A DNA stretch of 64,000 nt from Polynucleobacter sp. MG-5-Ahmo-C2 (GCF_018687735.1 NZ_CP061304.1:1612001-1676000); one strand, 5' to 3'. Positions 28,800 to 38,902 are shown, counted from the stretch's first letter. Translations and numbers: made by a program. Notes: a model not told the origin generated them from the letters alone.

Positions 28800-29420
28800 T
28801 TATTTAGCCTTTTGCTCTAAGAGTTGAATACGTTTTTCCATGCGATCTACAAATTCACGCAAGTCACTTAATTCGGCTTTGTAAGTAATAAAGTCTCGTT
28901 TGTTCAAAAGCACTTTTCTCTCTTCACTGACATACTCCACAACATTGTCCAGCAAATCAGAGGCAGCAGAACGAGATGCAGCAACCCATTTCTTACCTTG
29001 CTTGACGGCAAAGTTCGCAGGCGCATCACCAACTAATTGAGCCAAATCTTCCTCATACTCCCAGCGGAGTTGGCCAGCTAAACGCCCTATTAATTGAGCT
29101 AAGTCTGCATCGCCGCCAATCTTTACGGCTTTAAAAGCTTGCTCACGCAAACTGCCTGAGCTCACTACTAAATCACTTAAGGCCTTGCTTGAAACTTCTA
29201 AGGTTAAGGAAGGGCTATCAATCTCTTCCAAGGCATTTAATAAGCCAGTTGCAGCAATTTCAAAGCAAAAATTACCCAAAGGTAACTTCAGCAAAATTGT
29301 TTTACCAGCATGTTTAGCTAATTCAGATAATCCCCAAGACTCACTACTCAATACATGATTCATCCCGCGACAGGCAGCGCCGGCAGCAATCATATGGGCA
29401 GAAGATAAATGCGTGTTCAT
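28800..29420 (-). CDS. ubiJ: Ubiquinone biosynthesis accessory factor UbiJ (SCP2 domain)
   Basis: UbiJ is a lipid-binding scaffold of the soluble ubiquinone-synthesis complex. The 206-residue protein has an N-terminal SCP2-like domain (about 20-130, with NHVLSSESWGLSELAKHAGK and LRWEYEEDLAQLVGDAPA) and a C-terminal coiled coil (about 165-205, DLREFVDRMEKRIQLLEQK). The N-terminus is uncertain: the first ATG has no Shine-Dalgarno and lies 6 bp after a terminator hairpin; alternatives are Met10 (29393) and Met20 (29363). The position just ahead of ubiB supports the assignment. Confidence 0.82.
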   Translation of the reverse strand: MNTHLSSAHMIAAGAACRGMNHVLSSESWGLSELAKHAGKTILLKLPLGNFCFEIAATGLLNALEEIDSPSLTLEVSSKALSDLVVSSGSLREQAFKAVKIGGDADLAQLIGRLAGQLRWEYEEDLAQLVGDAPANFAVKQGKKWVAASRSAASDLLDNVVEYVSEERKVLLNKRDFITYKAELSDLREFVDRMEKRIQLLEQKAK

Positions 29421-29426
29421 GAGTGT

Positions 29427-29452
29427 AAAAAACCCGCACTAGTGCGGGTTTT
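29427..29452 (-). terminator. Terminator between the Tim44-like gene and ubiJ
   Basis: AAAACCCGCACTAGTGCGGG and its complement form a near-perfect palindrome; on the minus strand it is followed by a T-run (GGGTTTTTTACACTC). It ends only 6 bp before the first possible ubiJ ATG. Confidence 0.8.
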
Positions 29453-29473
29453 CCAATGGAAAGTACCTAGAGC

Positions 29474-30382
29474 TTAAACCAACTGGGAGATACCCGCTAG
29501 TACCCAGCCCCCAGGACCCTCAACAGGCTTGCTTAGATTCCAGATTTCGGAGAAATCACTTGCCGGAGCGCCTTGCTGCTCACGAATCATGCCACTGAAC
29601 TGAACGCTGCAGAAATAATGCGCGTCAGCGGTCTCAATACCAATGAGTCGGGCATTAATAGTAACCACATCCGTTTGATTAGTGCTGTCTGTGCGACCCG
29701 CTAAATCTTGCTGGATTGTGGAGAACATCTCGGGCGTTGTAAATTCACGCAAAGAGGCAAGATCACCCTGATCCCAAGCTTTCTGCAAAGTTGCAAAGTA
29801 TTGCTTCGCATTCTCTAAAAAAGCATGCTCATCAAAACCCGGTGGCAATGTCGATTGAAACGCTTGTGGCTCAGTACTCATACCGCCAAATGCATTTGCA
29901 GCTGGAGTGAAGGCGGGCTCTTGTCTGGGAGCTTGCTCAACACTGGTTCGCTGCATCCCAGTAGGAAAATTAGCAGTGGTGCCAGGGCTAGACATTGCAG
30001 GGAGTAATTTGCGAATGACGAACATAATCACAAACCCTGCCAAGGCTGCAATCAACAAGCCAGTAATCAATGAGGATGCCGCTTCCCCCATGCCAAAATG
30101 AGACAAGAGATAGCCGATACCCAAGCCAGCGGCTAAGCCACCCAAGAGGCCACCCATGCCGCCAAAGCGACTAGGTGCAGGTGCTTGCGGGGCTGTGGCT
30201 GGAGCAGTTGGCTGAGCCTGTTGCGCTGGCTTTTGAGCCGGAGTAGCTTGTCGTTGCATTGGTGCACTAGGCGCGCGCCCCATGCTTTTACCGCCACCCA
30301 AACGAGCAGCATCAACTTGACCAACGGATGCGAATATCAAAGTAAGGCTTAATAGAACTGCTTTGAAAAAATGTTGATTCAT
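29474..30382 (-). CDS. Tim44-domain membrane/exported protein
   Basis: Function not established. The 302-residue protein has a signal peptide (about 1-25, LLSLTLIFASVGQVDA), a Pro/Ala/Gln-rich linker (about 35-75), a Gly-rich hydrophobic stretch (FGGMGGLLGGLAAGLGIG), a transmembrane helix (about 105-126, LITGLLIAALAGFVIMFVI), a second linker, and a C-terminal Tim44-like domain (about 185-302, with FLENAKQYFATLQKAWDQGDLASLREFTTPEM). Such Tim44-domain proteins are common in Burkholderiales next to ubiE. The domain is related to the mitochondrial import motor subunit, but in bacteria the role is unknown. It lies 68 bp after ubiE and ahead of a terminator. Confidence 0.85.
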   Translation of the reverse strand: MNQHFFKAVLLSLTLIFASVGQVDAARLGGGKSMGRAPSAPMQRQATPAQKPAQQAQPTAPATAPQAPAPSRFGGMGGLLGGLAAGLGIGYLLSHFGMGEAASSLITGLLIAALAGFVIMFVIRKLLPAMSSPGTTANFPTGMQRTSVEQAPRQEPAFTPAANAFGGMSTEPQAFQSTLPPGFDEHAFLENAKQYFATLQKAWDQGDLASLREFTTPEMFSTIQQDLAGRTDSTNQTDVVTINARLIGIETADAHYFCSVQFSGMIREQQGAPASDFSEIWNLSKPVEGPGGWVLAGISQLV

Positions 30383-30418
30383 TTATGTTTACCCCTTCTT
30401 ATAACTGCTGAACTTCTT

Positions 30419-30442
30419 TAGTTTTTAAGAGCTTAAAAACTA
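30419..30442. repeat. AT-rich perfect inverted repeat between ubiE and the Tim44-like gene
   Basis: TAGTTTTTAAG and CTTAAAAACTA form 11-bp arms separated by two bases. No T-run follows on the minus strand, so it is not a standard terminator. It could be a weak terminator, an RNA-processing stem or an operator for the gene downstream. Confidence 0.4.
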
Positions 30443-30450
30443 TACAACTA

Positions 30451-31194
30451 TTAGTATTTAATACCAATATGTAAGGCAACGATACCCCCAGTCATCCTGT
30501 GGGTTTCTACCTCATCAAAACCAACGCCTAACATCATTTCTTTGAGGGTTTGGGCATCAGGGTGCATCCGAATCGATTCTGCTAAGTAGCGATAGCTTTC
30601 CGAATCTTGTGCAATCTTCTCACCAAGCCAAGGTAAAACCTTGAATGAATAAGTGTCATATACGGGCTGTAAGAAGGCATCCGGCTTTGAAAATTCCAAT
30701 ACAAGGACCCTTCCACCCGGCTTAATCACGCGACGCATTTCACCTAGAGCAATATCCTTATGGGTCATATTGCGCAAGCCGAATGCCACTGTAACGACAT
30801 CAAAATGATTATTCGGAAACGGGATCTTCTCGGCATCAAATTGCACACAAGGTAAAGCCATGCCGCGATCTAATAAACGATCACGACCAACCCCCAACAT
30901 GGAGGCATTGATATCGCTTAACCAAACTTGTGCATCAGGATTACAACCCCAATCAGCCGCTTTTGCAAATGCTGCCGCAAGATCGCCAGTGCCTCCTGCA
31001 ATATCTAAGACCTTTTGTCCAGGGCGGACATTTGCGCGAGCAATCGTCATTTTTTTCCACATGCGATGCAGGCCAAATGACATTAGGTCATTCATCACAT
31101 CGTATTTACTGGCTACCGAATGGAAAACCTCAGCAACCTTGCCAGCTTTTTCAGTCTCATCAACACTTTGATAACCGAAGTGGGTTTTACTCAT
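30451..31194 (-). CDS. ubiE: Ubiquinone/menaquinone C-methyltransferase UbiE
   Basis: SAM-dependent C-methyltransferase acting on the ubiquinone ring. The 247-residue protein begins [20 protein letters not shown] and has SAM motif I in [20 protein letters not shown] (about 60-79). The family signatures are [18 protein letters not shown] and [23 protein letters not shown] use the ATG at 31194, which overlaps the stop of the preceding DUF971 gene by one base (TGATG); a start five codons earlier has no family support. The C-terminal [13 protein letters not shown] is typical of UbiE. Confidence 0.96.
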   Translation of the reverse strand: MSKTHFGYQSVDETEKAGKVAEVFHSVASKYDVMNDLMSFGLHRMWKKMTIARANVRPGQKVLDIAGGTGDLAAAFAKAADWGCNPDAQVWLSDINASMLGVGRDRLLDRGMALPCVQFDAEKIPFPNNHFDVVTVAFGLRNMTHKDIALGEMRRVIKPGGRVLVLEFSKPDAFLQPVYDTYSFKVLPWLGEKIAQDSESYRYLAESIRMHPDAQTLKEMMLGVGFDEVETHRMTGGIVALHIGIKY

Positions 31195-31580
31195 CAATGA
31201 CTTCCACAAGAATGGCCAGCCTGAATCATCGGTGCATCACGATCAAGGCCTGCTGCTGCTAATTTTCCCAAATGCTCATTCCACAACTGTTCCTGGTTCT
31301 CGCACAAGAATTGCAAATAATCCCAAGAATATAGGCCTGAATCATGCCCATCCGAAAAGCTCGGCTTTAATGCGTAATGCCCAACGGGCTCAATATTGGC
31401 AATCAAAACATCTCGTTTACCGGTTTGCAATGTTTCCTGTCCCGGTCCATGGCCTTGAACCTCAGCAGACGGTGACAACACTCTTAACAATTCGAATGGG
31501 AGGCGATAGGTATTGCCGTTTTCATAAGAGAGTTCAAGCACTTTAGACTGCTGGTGCACGACGATATTACTAGGAATCAT
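31194..31580 (-). CDS. DUF971 domain protein (gamma-butyrobetaine hydroxylase-like N-terminal domain)
   Basis: The 128-residue protein consists of the DUF971 fold: [20 protein letters not shown] at the start, [20 protein letters not shown], and [22 protein letters not shown] near the end. The same domain precedes carnitine-synthesis hydroxylases and some ApbC/Mrp Fe-S carriers, and stand-alone versions have no proven role. It is tightly coupled on both sides: one-base overlaps (TAATG and TGATG) with the upstream oxidoreductase and with ubiE. In context a link to Fe-S or quinone chemistry is plausible but not shown. Confidence 0.85.
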   Translation of the reverse strand: MIPSNIVVHQQSKVLELSYENGNTYRLPFELLRVLSPSAEVQGHGPGQETLQTGKRDVLIANIEPVGHYALKPSFSDGHDSGLYSWDYLQFLCENQEQLWNEHLGKLAAAGLDRDAPMIQAGHSCGSH

Positions 31581-34500
31581 TAAACTAATACCCTTTCAAT
31601 GCCGCCTTGATTTGCCTTGGCGACATAATCTTGCATCCAGTTTTCACCAAGTAATTTCTGAGCCATTTCAACCACGATGTAATCCGCAGTGGTATCACTA
31701 TCGGCATCAAAGCGAGTTAAGCCTTGTAAGCAAGATGGGCAACTTGTTAATACTTTGACGTCGCCAGTGAAATTATCTTTACGCAAATCATTTGCAGCCT
31801 TTTCCATTTCAATCTGCTTGCGGAAACGCACTTGAGTAGAAATATCAGGACGGGTAACGGCCAATGTTCCGGACTCACCACAGCAACGATCATTCTTCGC
31901 AATCGCTTTACCATCTTCCAATTGAATCAGCTCGTTTACAGTCTTTAAAGGATCTTGTAATTTCATTGGTGAGTGACAGGGGTCGTGATACATATACTTC
32001 ACGCCCTTTACTCCAGAGAGCTTGACTCCTTTTTCTGCCAGGAACTCGTGGATATCGATAATGCGGCAACCAGGGAAAATCTGTTCAAATTGATAGCCAG
32101 CCAATTGGTCATAACAAGTGCCACAAGAAACTACTACAGTCTTGATGTCCAGGTAGTTCAGTGTATTGGCAACGCGGTGAAATAACACGCGATTGTCAGT
32201 AATCATCTTCTCAGCTTTATCGAAGTCACCATTACCACGCTGTGGATAGCCGCAGCACAAGTAACCCGGTGGCAATACTGTTTGCACACCAACATTCCAA
32301 AGCATGGCTTGAGTTGCCAAGCCCACCTGTGAGAACAGACGCTCAGAACCGCAACCAGGGAAATAAAAAACTGCCTCAGTATCTGCAGAAGTTGTTTTTG
32401 GATCACGAATAATGGGCACATAATTCGCGTCCTCGATATCCAATAAGGCGCGAGCAGTTTTCTTGGGCAAATTGCCAGGCATTTTCTTGTTTACAAAGAA
32501 AATCACCTGCTCTTTGATGCTCGGCTTGCCAACAGTTGCTGGTGGATGCGCTGTTTGCTGTTTAGCAAACTTGCGCAATACATCATTACCTAAGCGCTGT
32601 AACTTGTAACCCCAACCAATCATGGTCTTGCGGGCTAAATGAATCGTTTCTGGGCTGGTCGCATTCAAGAAGAACATCGACGCCGCTGTACCAGGATTAA
32701 AACGTTGCTGACCCATCTTGCGTAGGAGATTGCGCATATTCATTGTCACATCACCAAAGTCAATCTTGACTGGACAAGGCGTTAAACACTTATGGCAAAC
32801 CGTGCAATGCGCTGCTACGTCATCAAACATTTCCCAGTGGCGAATCGAAACTCCGCGGCGGGTTTGCTCTTCGTATAAGAAAGCCTCGATTAATAAGGAA
32901 GTGGCCAGGATTTTGTCCCGTGGGCTATACAAAAGATTTGCACGTGGGACGTGGGTAGAGCAAACAGGTTTGCACTTGCCACAACGCAAGCAATCTTTCA
33001 CGCTATCCGCAATTGCACCGATATCACTTTGCTGCATGATGATCGACTCATGGCCCATTAAGCCAAAGCTCGGCGTATAGGCCATACTCAGATCCGCGTG
33101 TGGCATCAGCTTGCCCTTATTAAAGCGACCCTCTGGGTCCACACGATTCTTATAGCTACGGAAGTCTTTTAATTCAGACTCTGTTAAATACTCAAGCTTA
33201 GTAATTCCAATACCGTGCTCACCAGAAATTACTCCATCTAAGGAACGCGCCAATTTCATGATGCGATCTACTGCACGATGGGCATCCTGCAACATCTCAT
33301 AGTCGTCAGAGTTAACTGGAATATTGGTATGTACATTGCCGTCACCAGCATGCATATGCAAGGCCACGAATACGCGTTTGCGTAAAATATTTTTATGGAT
33401 TGCTTCTAGCTCAGCGAGAATCGGCTCAAATGCTAAGCCGCCAAAAATGATACGCAGCTCAGTGCGCACTTCTTCTTTCCACGAGGCACGCAAGCTATAG
33501 TTTTGCAGTTGCGGGAAATAAGTATCCATCTGCGTAAGCCAATCAGCCCAGCGACTTCGCACCTGAGTAATCCGCTCCAGGGCCTGCTGAACTCGATCTC
33601 CCAAAATCTCTGCTGTGGGAATCTCATATTCCGCATCACTTTTGCCCAGTGGCAAAGCACTCTTTTTCAAGAAGGATTCAAGGCCGTCCAGTACTTGTAA
33701 TTTATTTTTGAGAGACAACTCAATATTGATGCGCTCAATGCCATCGGTGTACTCGCCCATGCGCGGGAGAGGAATTACGACGTCTTCGTTGATCTTAAAT
33801 GCATTGGTATGGCGCGCAATTGCTGCTGTACGAGCGCGATCTAACCAGAATTTCTTACGAGCTTCTGCACTAACCGCCACAAAGCCTTCGCCAACGCGTA
33901 AGTTCGCCATACGAACCACTTCGCTGGTCGCAGCTGCAACAGCCTCTTCATCGTCACCAGCAATATCGCCAATCAAGACCATCTTAGGCAAGCTATTGCG
34001 CTTAGATTTTGTTGAGTAACCAACTGCCCGCAAGTAACGATCATCCAAGTGTTCAAGGCCGGCCAAAATCGGGCCACCCTGCTTACTTAAGCCGTCAAGA
34101 TAAGCCTTGATTTCAACAATGCTAGGAATTGCTTCTCGCGCTTGCCCAAAGAACTCAAGGCATACAGTGCGCATATACTTTGGCATGCGATGCAGTATCC
34201 AAGTTGCGCTGGTAATTAATCCATCACAACCTTCTTTTTGTACGCCAGGCAAACCAGACAAAAACTTATCTGTAACGTCTTTACCCAAACCTTCTTTACG
34301 GAAACGCTTACCTTCAACTTCTAGTAATTCTGTTTTCAGAATGCGCTGGCCTGGCTCACTATTGCCATCAGACCAGGTTAACTGGAAACGAACGATTGCA
34401 ACATCATGAATCTTGCCAAGATTGTGCTCAAGACGCTCCACATCTAACCAGTTACCTTGAGGGTCCACCATGCGCCAGCTAGCCAAATTATCGAGTGCAG

Positions 34501-35419
34501 TGCCCCATAAAACAGCTTTTTTGCCACCAGCATTCATGGCAATATTGCCGCCGATACAACTTGCGTCAGCGGATGTAGGATCAACCGCAAACACTAGTCC
34601 AGCATGCTCAGCAGCATCGGATACACGACGGGTTACAACTCCAGCACCTGTGAAGATCGTGGACACCTCATGCTCAAGGCCAGGTAGCCGCTTGGATTTA
34701 ACCCCGCCGATATCTTCTAATTTTTCAGTATTAATTACCGCAGACATGGCATACAGAGGAATAGCGCCACCGGTATAACCAGTACCACCTCCACGAGGAA
34801 TAATCGTCAGACCTAATTCAACACACGCTTTTACTAGGCCCGGAATTTCAGATTCGTAATCGGGCTTTAAAACAACGAGTGGAAACTCAACACGCCAGTC
34901 AGTTGCATCAGTGACGTGTGCAGCACGTGATACACCATCGAAACAGATATTGTCGCTAGCGGTATGGCGGCCCAATTCTTTGCGAGCGCGCTTACGAATT
35001 TGCTCCACTTCTTTGAAGCCGTTTTCAAAACTGTCGATGGCACGGTAAGCAGCATTCAACAAAATCTCTACTTGATCGGCTGAGTCACCACTATTTCGTT
35101 TTTTGACTTCGCCCAAGCGATGCCATAAAGCATCAATCAATTGTTTGCGACGAACAGGGCTATCTAATAAATCATCCTGCAAAAAAGGGTTGCGTTGAAC
35201 CACCCAAATATCGCCCAAGATTTCAAATAACATCCGCGCCGAGCGGCCAGTGCGCCGCACCCCACGCAAATCATTGAGAACGCGCCAAGACTCCTCGCCC
35301 AATAAGCGAATAACAATCTCTCGATCAGAAAAGGAGGTGTAGTTGTAAGGAATTTCGCGCAGCCGGGGGGAACCCGCCTCAGCGTCCAACAACTGGTTCA
35401 AAGCTAGTGGAGCATTCAT
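31580..35419 (-). CDS. DUF3683 FAD-linked oxidase and Fe-S oxidoreductase in one chain
   Basis: A 1279-residue enzyme resembling D-lactate/glycolate oxidase with all redox parts in one chain. Seen in order: an N-terminal DUF3683-type region (about 1-160); a PCMH FAD-binding domain (about 175-400, with [16 protein letters not shown] and [15 protein letters not shown]); an FAD-oxidase C-terminal domain ending [13 protein letters not shown] (about 755); two 4Fe-4S motifs, [12 protein letters not shown] (about 810) and [12 protein letters not shown] (about 876); then two cysteine-rich CCG modules ([11 protein letters not shown] and CCGESGTLA). Related D-2-hydroxyacid dehydrogenases pass electrons to the quinone pool; the substrate here is unknown. 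No membrane helix is seen. It starts a coupled unit with DUF971 and ubiE. Confidence 0.88.
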   Translation of the reverse strand: MNAPLALNQLLDAEAGSPRLREIPYNYTSFSDREIVIRLLGEESWRVLNDLRGVRRTGRSARMLFEILGDIWVVQRNPFLQDDLLDSPVRRKQLIDALWHRLGEVKKRNSGDSADQVEILLNAAYRAIDSFENGFKEVEQIRKRARKELGRHTASDNICFDGVSRAAHVTDATDWRVEFPLVVLKPDYESEIPGLVKACVELGLTIIPRGGGTGYTGGAIPLYAMSAVINTEKLEDIGGVKSKRLPGLEHEVSTIFTGAGVVTRRVSDAAEHAGLVFAVDPTSADASCIGGNIAMNAGGKKAVLWGTALDNLASWRMVDPQGNWLDVERLEHNLGKIHDVAIVRFQLTWSDGNSEPGQRILKTELLEVEGKRFRKEGLGKDVTDKFLSGLPGVQKEGCDGLITSATWILHRMPKYMRTVCLEFFGQAREAIPSIVEIKAYLDGLSKQGGPILAGLEHLDDRYLRAVGYSTKSKRNSLPKMVLIGDIAGDDEEAVAAATSEVVRMANLRVGEGFVAVSAEARKKFWLDRARTAAIARHTNAFKINEDVVIPLPRMGEYTDGIERINIELSLKNKLQVLDGLESFLKKSALPLGKSDAEYEIPTAEILGDRVQQALERITQVRSRWADWLTQMDTYFPQLQNYSLRASWKEEVRTELRIIFGGLAFEPILAELEAIHKNILRKRVFVALHMHAGDGNVHTNIPVNSDDYEMLQDAHRAVDRIMKLARSLDGVISGEHGIGITKLEYLTESELKDFRSYKNRVDPEGRFNKGKLMPHADLSMAYTPSFGLMGHESIIMQQSDIGAIADSVKDCLRCGKCKPVCSTHVPRANLLYSPRDKILATSLLIEAFLYEEQTRRGVSIRHWEMFDDVAAHCTVCHKCLTPCPVKIDFGDVTMNMRNLLRKMGQQRFNPGTAASMFFLNATSPETIHLARKTMIGWGYKLQRLGNDVLRKFAKQQTAHPPATVGKPSIKEQVIFFVNKKMPGNLPKKTARALLDIEDANYVPIIRDPKTTSADTEAVFYFPGCGSERLFSQVGLATQAMLWNVGVQTVLPPGYLCCGYPQRGNGDFDKAEKMITDNRVLFHRVANTLNYLDIKTVVVSCGTCYDQLAGYQFEQIFPGCRIIDIHEFLAEKGVKLSGVKGVKYMYHDPCHSPMKLQDPLKTVNELIQLEDGKAIAKNDRCCGESGTLAVTRPDISTQVRFRKQIEMEKAANDLRKDNFTGDVKVLTSCPSCLQGLTRFDADSDTTADYIVVEMAQKLLGENWMQDYVAKANQGGIERVLV

Positions 35420-35553
35420 AGCAACATATTTGATAAATAAGCATTTTAATTGAGCGAACCTGATAGTGGCAGGAAAAGGTGAAAGCTGCTCCCCGAAGGG
35501 ATAAACCCTTGCAAATCTAAGGGCTTAGGGGTCATCCGTGGTACGCTCATTGG
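35420..35553 (+). promoter_or_regulatory. Structured intergenic leader before ilvA (divergent from the oxidoreductase)
   Basis: The RNA ahead of ilvA could fold as a three-way junction: CCCC (35491-35494) with GGG (35529-35531), enclosing AAGGG-ATAAA-CCCTT (35496-35510) and CTAA-GGGC-TTAG (35517-35528). A short stem CCTG...CAGG precedes it. It does not match a riboswitch I can name. A -10-like TACGCT (35542-35547) lies 6 nt before the ilvA ATG; if that is the promoter, the structure is DNA only. Confidence 0.25.
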
Positions 35554-37074
35554 ATGGCAACGAACTATTTAAAGAAAATTTTATCGGCTCGCGTCTATGA
35601 CGTAGCCAGGGAAACCGAGCTCCAGCTCGCCCCCGAACTAACAAAACGTTTGGGCAACCAGGTCTTCCTAAAAAGGGAAGATAACCAACCGGTTTTCTCC
35701 TTCAAACTCCGAGGCGCCTATAACAAGATGGCCCATTTACCCCCAGAAGCCCTAAAACGCGGTGTGATTGCTGCTTCTGCTGGCAACCATGCTCAAGGGG
35801 TAGCCCTTTCAGCCGCCAAAATGAAGTGTAAGGCTGTCATTGTGATGCCGATTACGACGCCAAGCGTCAAAATTAATGCAGTTAAAGCCAGGGGTGGTGC
35901 TTGGGTAGAAATCATCCTCCATGGCGAGTCCTATAGCGACGCCTTCAAACATTCAGAGATTCTAGGCAAAAAACGGGGTCTGACTTTTGTTCATCCATTT
36001 GATGATCCCGATGTAATAGCGGGACAAGGAACAATCGCCCAAGAAATTTTTGCACAATACCAAGAATCAATCGACGCAGTATTTGTAGCAATTGGTGGTG
36101 GCGGTTTAATTGCTGGCATCGGCGAATATGTCAAAGCGGTGAGCCCAAAAACCAAAGTCATTGGCGTTCAAGCTTCTGACTCTGACGCTATGAATCAATC
36201 CCTCAAAGCGGGTAAACGCATTGAGATGAAAGATGTTGGCTTATTCTCTGACGGCACCGCAGTCAAACTCGTTGGTAAAGAAACTTTCCGCATCTGCAAA
36301 AAAGTGGTTGATGAAATCATCACCGTTGATACCGATGAAATCTGTGCGGCCATTAATGATGTCTTTACTGACACCCGCAGCATCCTGGAGCCAGCTGGCG
36401 CCCTAGCCATTGCAGGCATGAAAAAGTATGTTGAAAAGAAGCGCATCAAGAAGAAAACCCTTGTAGCAGTTGCTTGCGGTGCCAATATGAATTTTAGCCG
36501 TTTACGCTTTGTAGCAGAACGCGCAGACGTGGGCGAATTCCGTGAAGCGGTCTTTGCAGTAACGATTCCCGAGGAGCGCGGCTCTTTCAAGCGCTTCTGT
36601 GAATTACTTGGCAAGCGTAATGTGACTGAATTTAACTATCGCATTGGCGATCAAAGTGAAGCCCACATCTTCGTTGGCATCAGCACCCAAAAGGCTGGAG
36701 ATAGCGAAGCAATTGCAAAACATTTTCGTAAAGCCAAGTTTGCAACGATAGACCTCACGCATGATGAATTGGCCAAGTCTCACTTGCGCCATATGGTTGG
36801 CGGCCACTCTGCGCTCGCTAAAGATGAATTGCTCTACCGCTTTGAATTCCCAGAGCGTCCAGGTGCGCTCATGAAATTCCTCACCAGCATGGCGCCCAAC
36901 TGGAACATCAGCCTGTTTCACTACCGCAATCATGGTGCGGACTATGGTCGCATCCTAGTTGGTATTCAAGTTCCCGAGAATGAGCAGAAAAAATTTCAGA
37001 CCTTTTTAGCAAAATTGGGCTACCCGCATTGGGATGAAAGTCATAACCCAGCATATCGCCTTTTCCTCAAATAA
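35554..37074 (+). CDS. ilvA: Threonine ammonia-lyase, biosynthetic (threonine deaminase)
   Basis: IlvA deaminates threonine to 2-oxobutanoate, the first step of isoleucine synthesis. The 506-residue protein has a PLP-dependent catalytic domain (about 1-325): the Schiff-base Lys lies in FSFKLRGAYNKM (about 49-60), AASAGNHAQGVALSAA binds the substrate carboxylate, and AIGGGGLIAGIG is the phosphate-binding glycine loop. Two C-terminal ACT-like regulatory domains follow (about 335-415 and 425-506), the layout of isoleucine-inhibited biosynthetic enzymes rather than the short catabolic form. The upstream gene is divergent. No Shine-Dalgarno is visible. Confidence 0.96.
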   Translation: MATNYLKKILSARVYDVARETELQLAPELTKRLGNQVFLKREDNQPVFSFKLRGAYNKMAHLPPEALKRGVIAASAGNHAQGVALSAAKMKCKAVIVMPITTPSVKINAVKARGGAWVEIILHGESYSDAFKHSEILGKKRGLTFVHPFDDPDVIAGQGTIAQEIFAQYQESIDAVFVAIGGGGLIAGIGEYVKAVSPKTKVIGVQASDSDAMNQSLKAGKRIEMKDVGLFSDGTAVKLVGKETFRICKKVVDEIITVDTDEICAAINDVFTDTRSILEPAGALAIAGMKKYVEKKRIKKKTLVAVACGANMNFSRLRFVAERADVGEFREAVFAVTIPEERGSFKRFCELLGKRNVTEFNYRIGDQSEAHIFVGISTQKAGDSEAIAKHFRKAKFATIDLTHDELAKSHLRHMVGGHSALAKDELLYRFEFPERPGALMKFLTSMAPNWNISLFHYRNHGADYGRILVGIQVPENEQKKFQTFLAKLGYPHWDESHNPAYRLFLK

Positions 37075-37102
37075 TGTTAGATACCTAAAACGCAATTTAT
37101 CA

Positions 37103-38014
37103 ATGTCATACACGCTCACCGGAAAACTTGTCGTAGCGATTTCATCGCGCGCCCTGTTTGATTTCGAGGAAGAAAATCGCATCTTCGAATCGACGGATGA
37201 CAGCGCTTACATGAAATTACAGCTTGAGCGTCTTAGTGAGGCCGCTCAAAGAGGCGTGGCATTCCCACTGGTAAAGAAACTCTTAGCCTTTAATGAGGAA
37301 GGTGAGCAACGTGTTGAGGTGGTGATTCTTTCTCGCAATGACCCAGTTAGCGGCTTACGTGTATTTCGCTCCGCTGAGCACCATGGATTACATCTCGAGC
37401 GCGGTGTATTCACTAGAGGCCGCCCTCCTTATCATTATCTGCGCTCACTGCATGCAAATCTTTTCTTGTCTGCCAATGAAGATGATGTGAGGGCCACGAT
37501 TGATGCAGGCTTTCCAGCAGCACGCGTCTATCCAGAATCCAGTAAAACTGCCGAGTCCCACCCAAATGAAATCCGCATTGCATTTGACGGAGACGCAGTG
37601 CTTTTCTCCGATGAAGCTGAACAAGTGTTCCAGAAAAAAGGGTTAGAGGCTTTTGTGGATCATGAAAGCAGGAAAGTGGATATCCCACTACCTCCAGGCC
37701 CCTTTAAACCCTTACTCGAAGCGTTACACAGATTACAGCGCTCTACCAGCGAGAACGGTATGCGCATTCGCACTGCACTAGTAACCGCACGCTCTGCTCC
37801 TGCTCACGAACGTGCCATTCGCACCTTAATGGCATGGGGTATTGATGTTGATGAGGCTATGTTCTTGGGCGGCTTATCGAAGAGCGAGTTCTTAAGAGAA
37901 TTCGAGCCAGACTTTTTCTTTGATGATCAAACTGGTCACTGCCAATCTGCTGCATCGGTTGCGCCTACCGGTCATGTTGTATCTGGTGTATCCAATAAAC
38001 CAAAAAGCAAATAA
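37103..38014 (+). CDS. Cytosolic 5'-nucleotidase I-like protein
   Basis: The 303-residue protein belongs to the 5'-nucleotidase family related to animal NT5C1, which dephosphorylates nucleoside monophosphates. Family segments seen: LVVAISSRALFDFEEENRIF, YMKLQLERLSEAAQRGVAFPLVKKLL, VVILSRNDPVSGLRVF, TRGRPPYHYLRSLHANLFLS and IRIAFDGDAVLFSDEAE, the last supplying a HAD-like Asp motif. I begin at the ATG giving MSYTLTGKLV, because the longer frame starts inside ilvA and adds 23 residues of no similarity. It follows ilvA by 28 bp. Substrate preference is not deducible. Confidence 0.82.
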   Translation: MSYTLTGKLVVAISSRALFDFEEENRIFESTDDSAYMKLQLERLSEAAQRGVAFPLVKKLLAFNEEGEQRVEVVILSRNDPVSGLRVFRSAEHHGLHLERGVFTRGRPPYHYLRSLHANLFLSANEDDVRATIDAGFPAARVYPESSKTAESHPNEIRIAFDGDAVLFSDEAEQVFQKKGLEAFVDHESRKVDIPLPPGPFKPLLEALHRLQRSTSENGMRIRTALVTARSAPAHERAIRTLMAWGIDVDEAMFLGGLSKSEFLREFEPDFFFDDQTGHCQSAASVAPTGHVVSGVSNKPKSK

Positions 38015-38031
38015 CAAAGCAAGCTACCGCA

Positions 38032-38859
38032 ATGGCTACACTTCCACTTGGACAATCAACTCAATACCCAGATCAATACGATCCCAGTTTGCTATTTCCC
38101 ATCCCGAGATCTGAGAACCGCAAGAAGCTAGGCCTCAAAGAGAATCAAGCTTTACCGTTTGTTGGCGTTGATATTTGGAATGCCTTTGAGCTGAGCTGGC
38201 TAAATAAAAAAGGTAAGCCACAAATTGCCTTGGCGGAGTTTCAGATCCCCGCAGATTCTCCCAATATGATTGAGTCCAAATCCTTCAAGCTCTATCTGAA
38301 TAGCCTCAACAGTGCGCACTTTGAGGATGAGAATGAAGTTAAAGAACGACTCATCAATGATTTATCGAAAGTCGCCGGCAGCAAGATCACCACTCGGATG
38401 AATCCAACTGAAACCATTGCTAAAAAAGGAATGCAGGAGATGGGGGGCATTTTGATGGATCGTCTTGATATTGAGATTGACCCAAGTTTGCCGGCAGATC
38501 CAAGACTATTAGGTGTCAACGAATCTTTTGGCCCCATCGAACAATGCCTAGTTTCACACCTGCTCAAATCGAATTGCCCCGTGACGGGCCAGCCAGACTG
38601 GGCAAGCGTACAAATCCGTTATCAAGGCAGGCCAATTCTCGAGGAAGGCTTGCTGCGCTACCTCATTGGCTTTAGACAACTCGGTGAGTTTCACGAACAT
38701 TGCGTCGAGACCATCTTTGCCGACATCAAGCGTGAGTGCAAACCTGAAAAGTTATCGGTATATGCCCGCTATACAAGACGAGGTGGCTTAGATATCAACC
38801 CTTTTCGCACCGATCACAATTCTCCTTGGCCCGAGAACGTTCGGCACGCAAGACAGTAG
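38032..38859 (+). CDS. queF: NADPH-dependent 7-cyano-7-deazaguanine reductase QueF
   Basis: QueF reduces the nitrile of preQ0 to preQ1 in queuosine biosynthesis. The 275-residue protein is the long, two-module type found in proteobacteria. The QueF motif appears as MIESKSFKLYLNSLN (about 80-94), and the catalytic Cys is in KSNCPVTGQPDWASVQIRY (about 183). The following EHCVETIFADI holds a conserved Glu/His pair. It is 17 bp after the nucleotidase gene and ends at a terminator shared with ssb. Confidence 0.96.
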   Translation: MATLPLGQSTQYPDQYDPSLLFPIPRSENRKKLGLKENQALPFVGVDIWNAFELSWLNKKGKPQIALAEFQIPADSPNMIESKSFKLYLNSLNSAHFEDENEVKERLINDLSKVAGSKITTRMNPTETIAKKGMQEMGGILMDRLDIEIDPSLPADPRLLGVNESFGPIEQCLVSHLLKSNCPVTGQPDWASVQIRYQGRPILEEGLLRYLIGFRQLGEFHEHCVETIFADIKRECKPEKLSVYARYTRRGGLDINPFRTDHNSPWPENVRHARQ

Positions 38860-38865
38860 GCAAAT

Positions 38866-38902
38866 AAAAACCCCTTGTAGGAAATCCTAGAAGGGGTTTT
38901 TG
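38866..38902. terminator. Bidirectional terminator between queF and ssb
   Basis: AAAAACCCCTT, a small inner stem (TAGGA-AA-TCCTA) and AAGGGGTTTTT form a long hairpin with A-runs on one side and T-runs on the other, so it serves both convergent genes. Confidence 0.85.

Noticed and set aside
35461..35553. Glycine or cobalamin riboswitch before ilvA
   Set aside because: Fragments such as CCCCGAAGGG and GGTGAAAG recall these families, but the required partner segments (CTCTCAGGCAAAAGGAC, or the B12 box) are absent.
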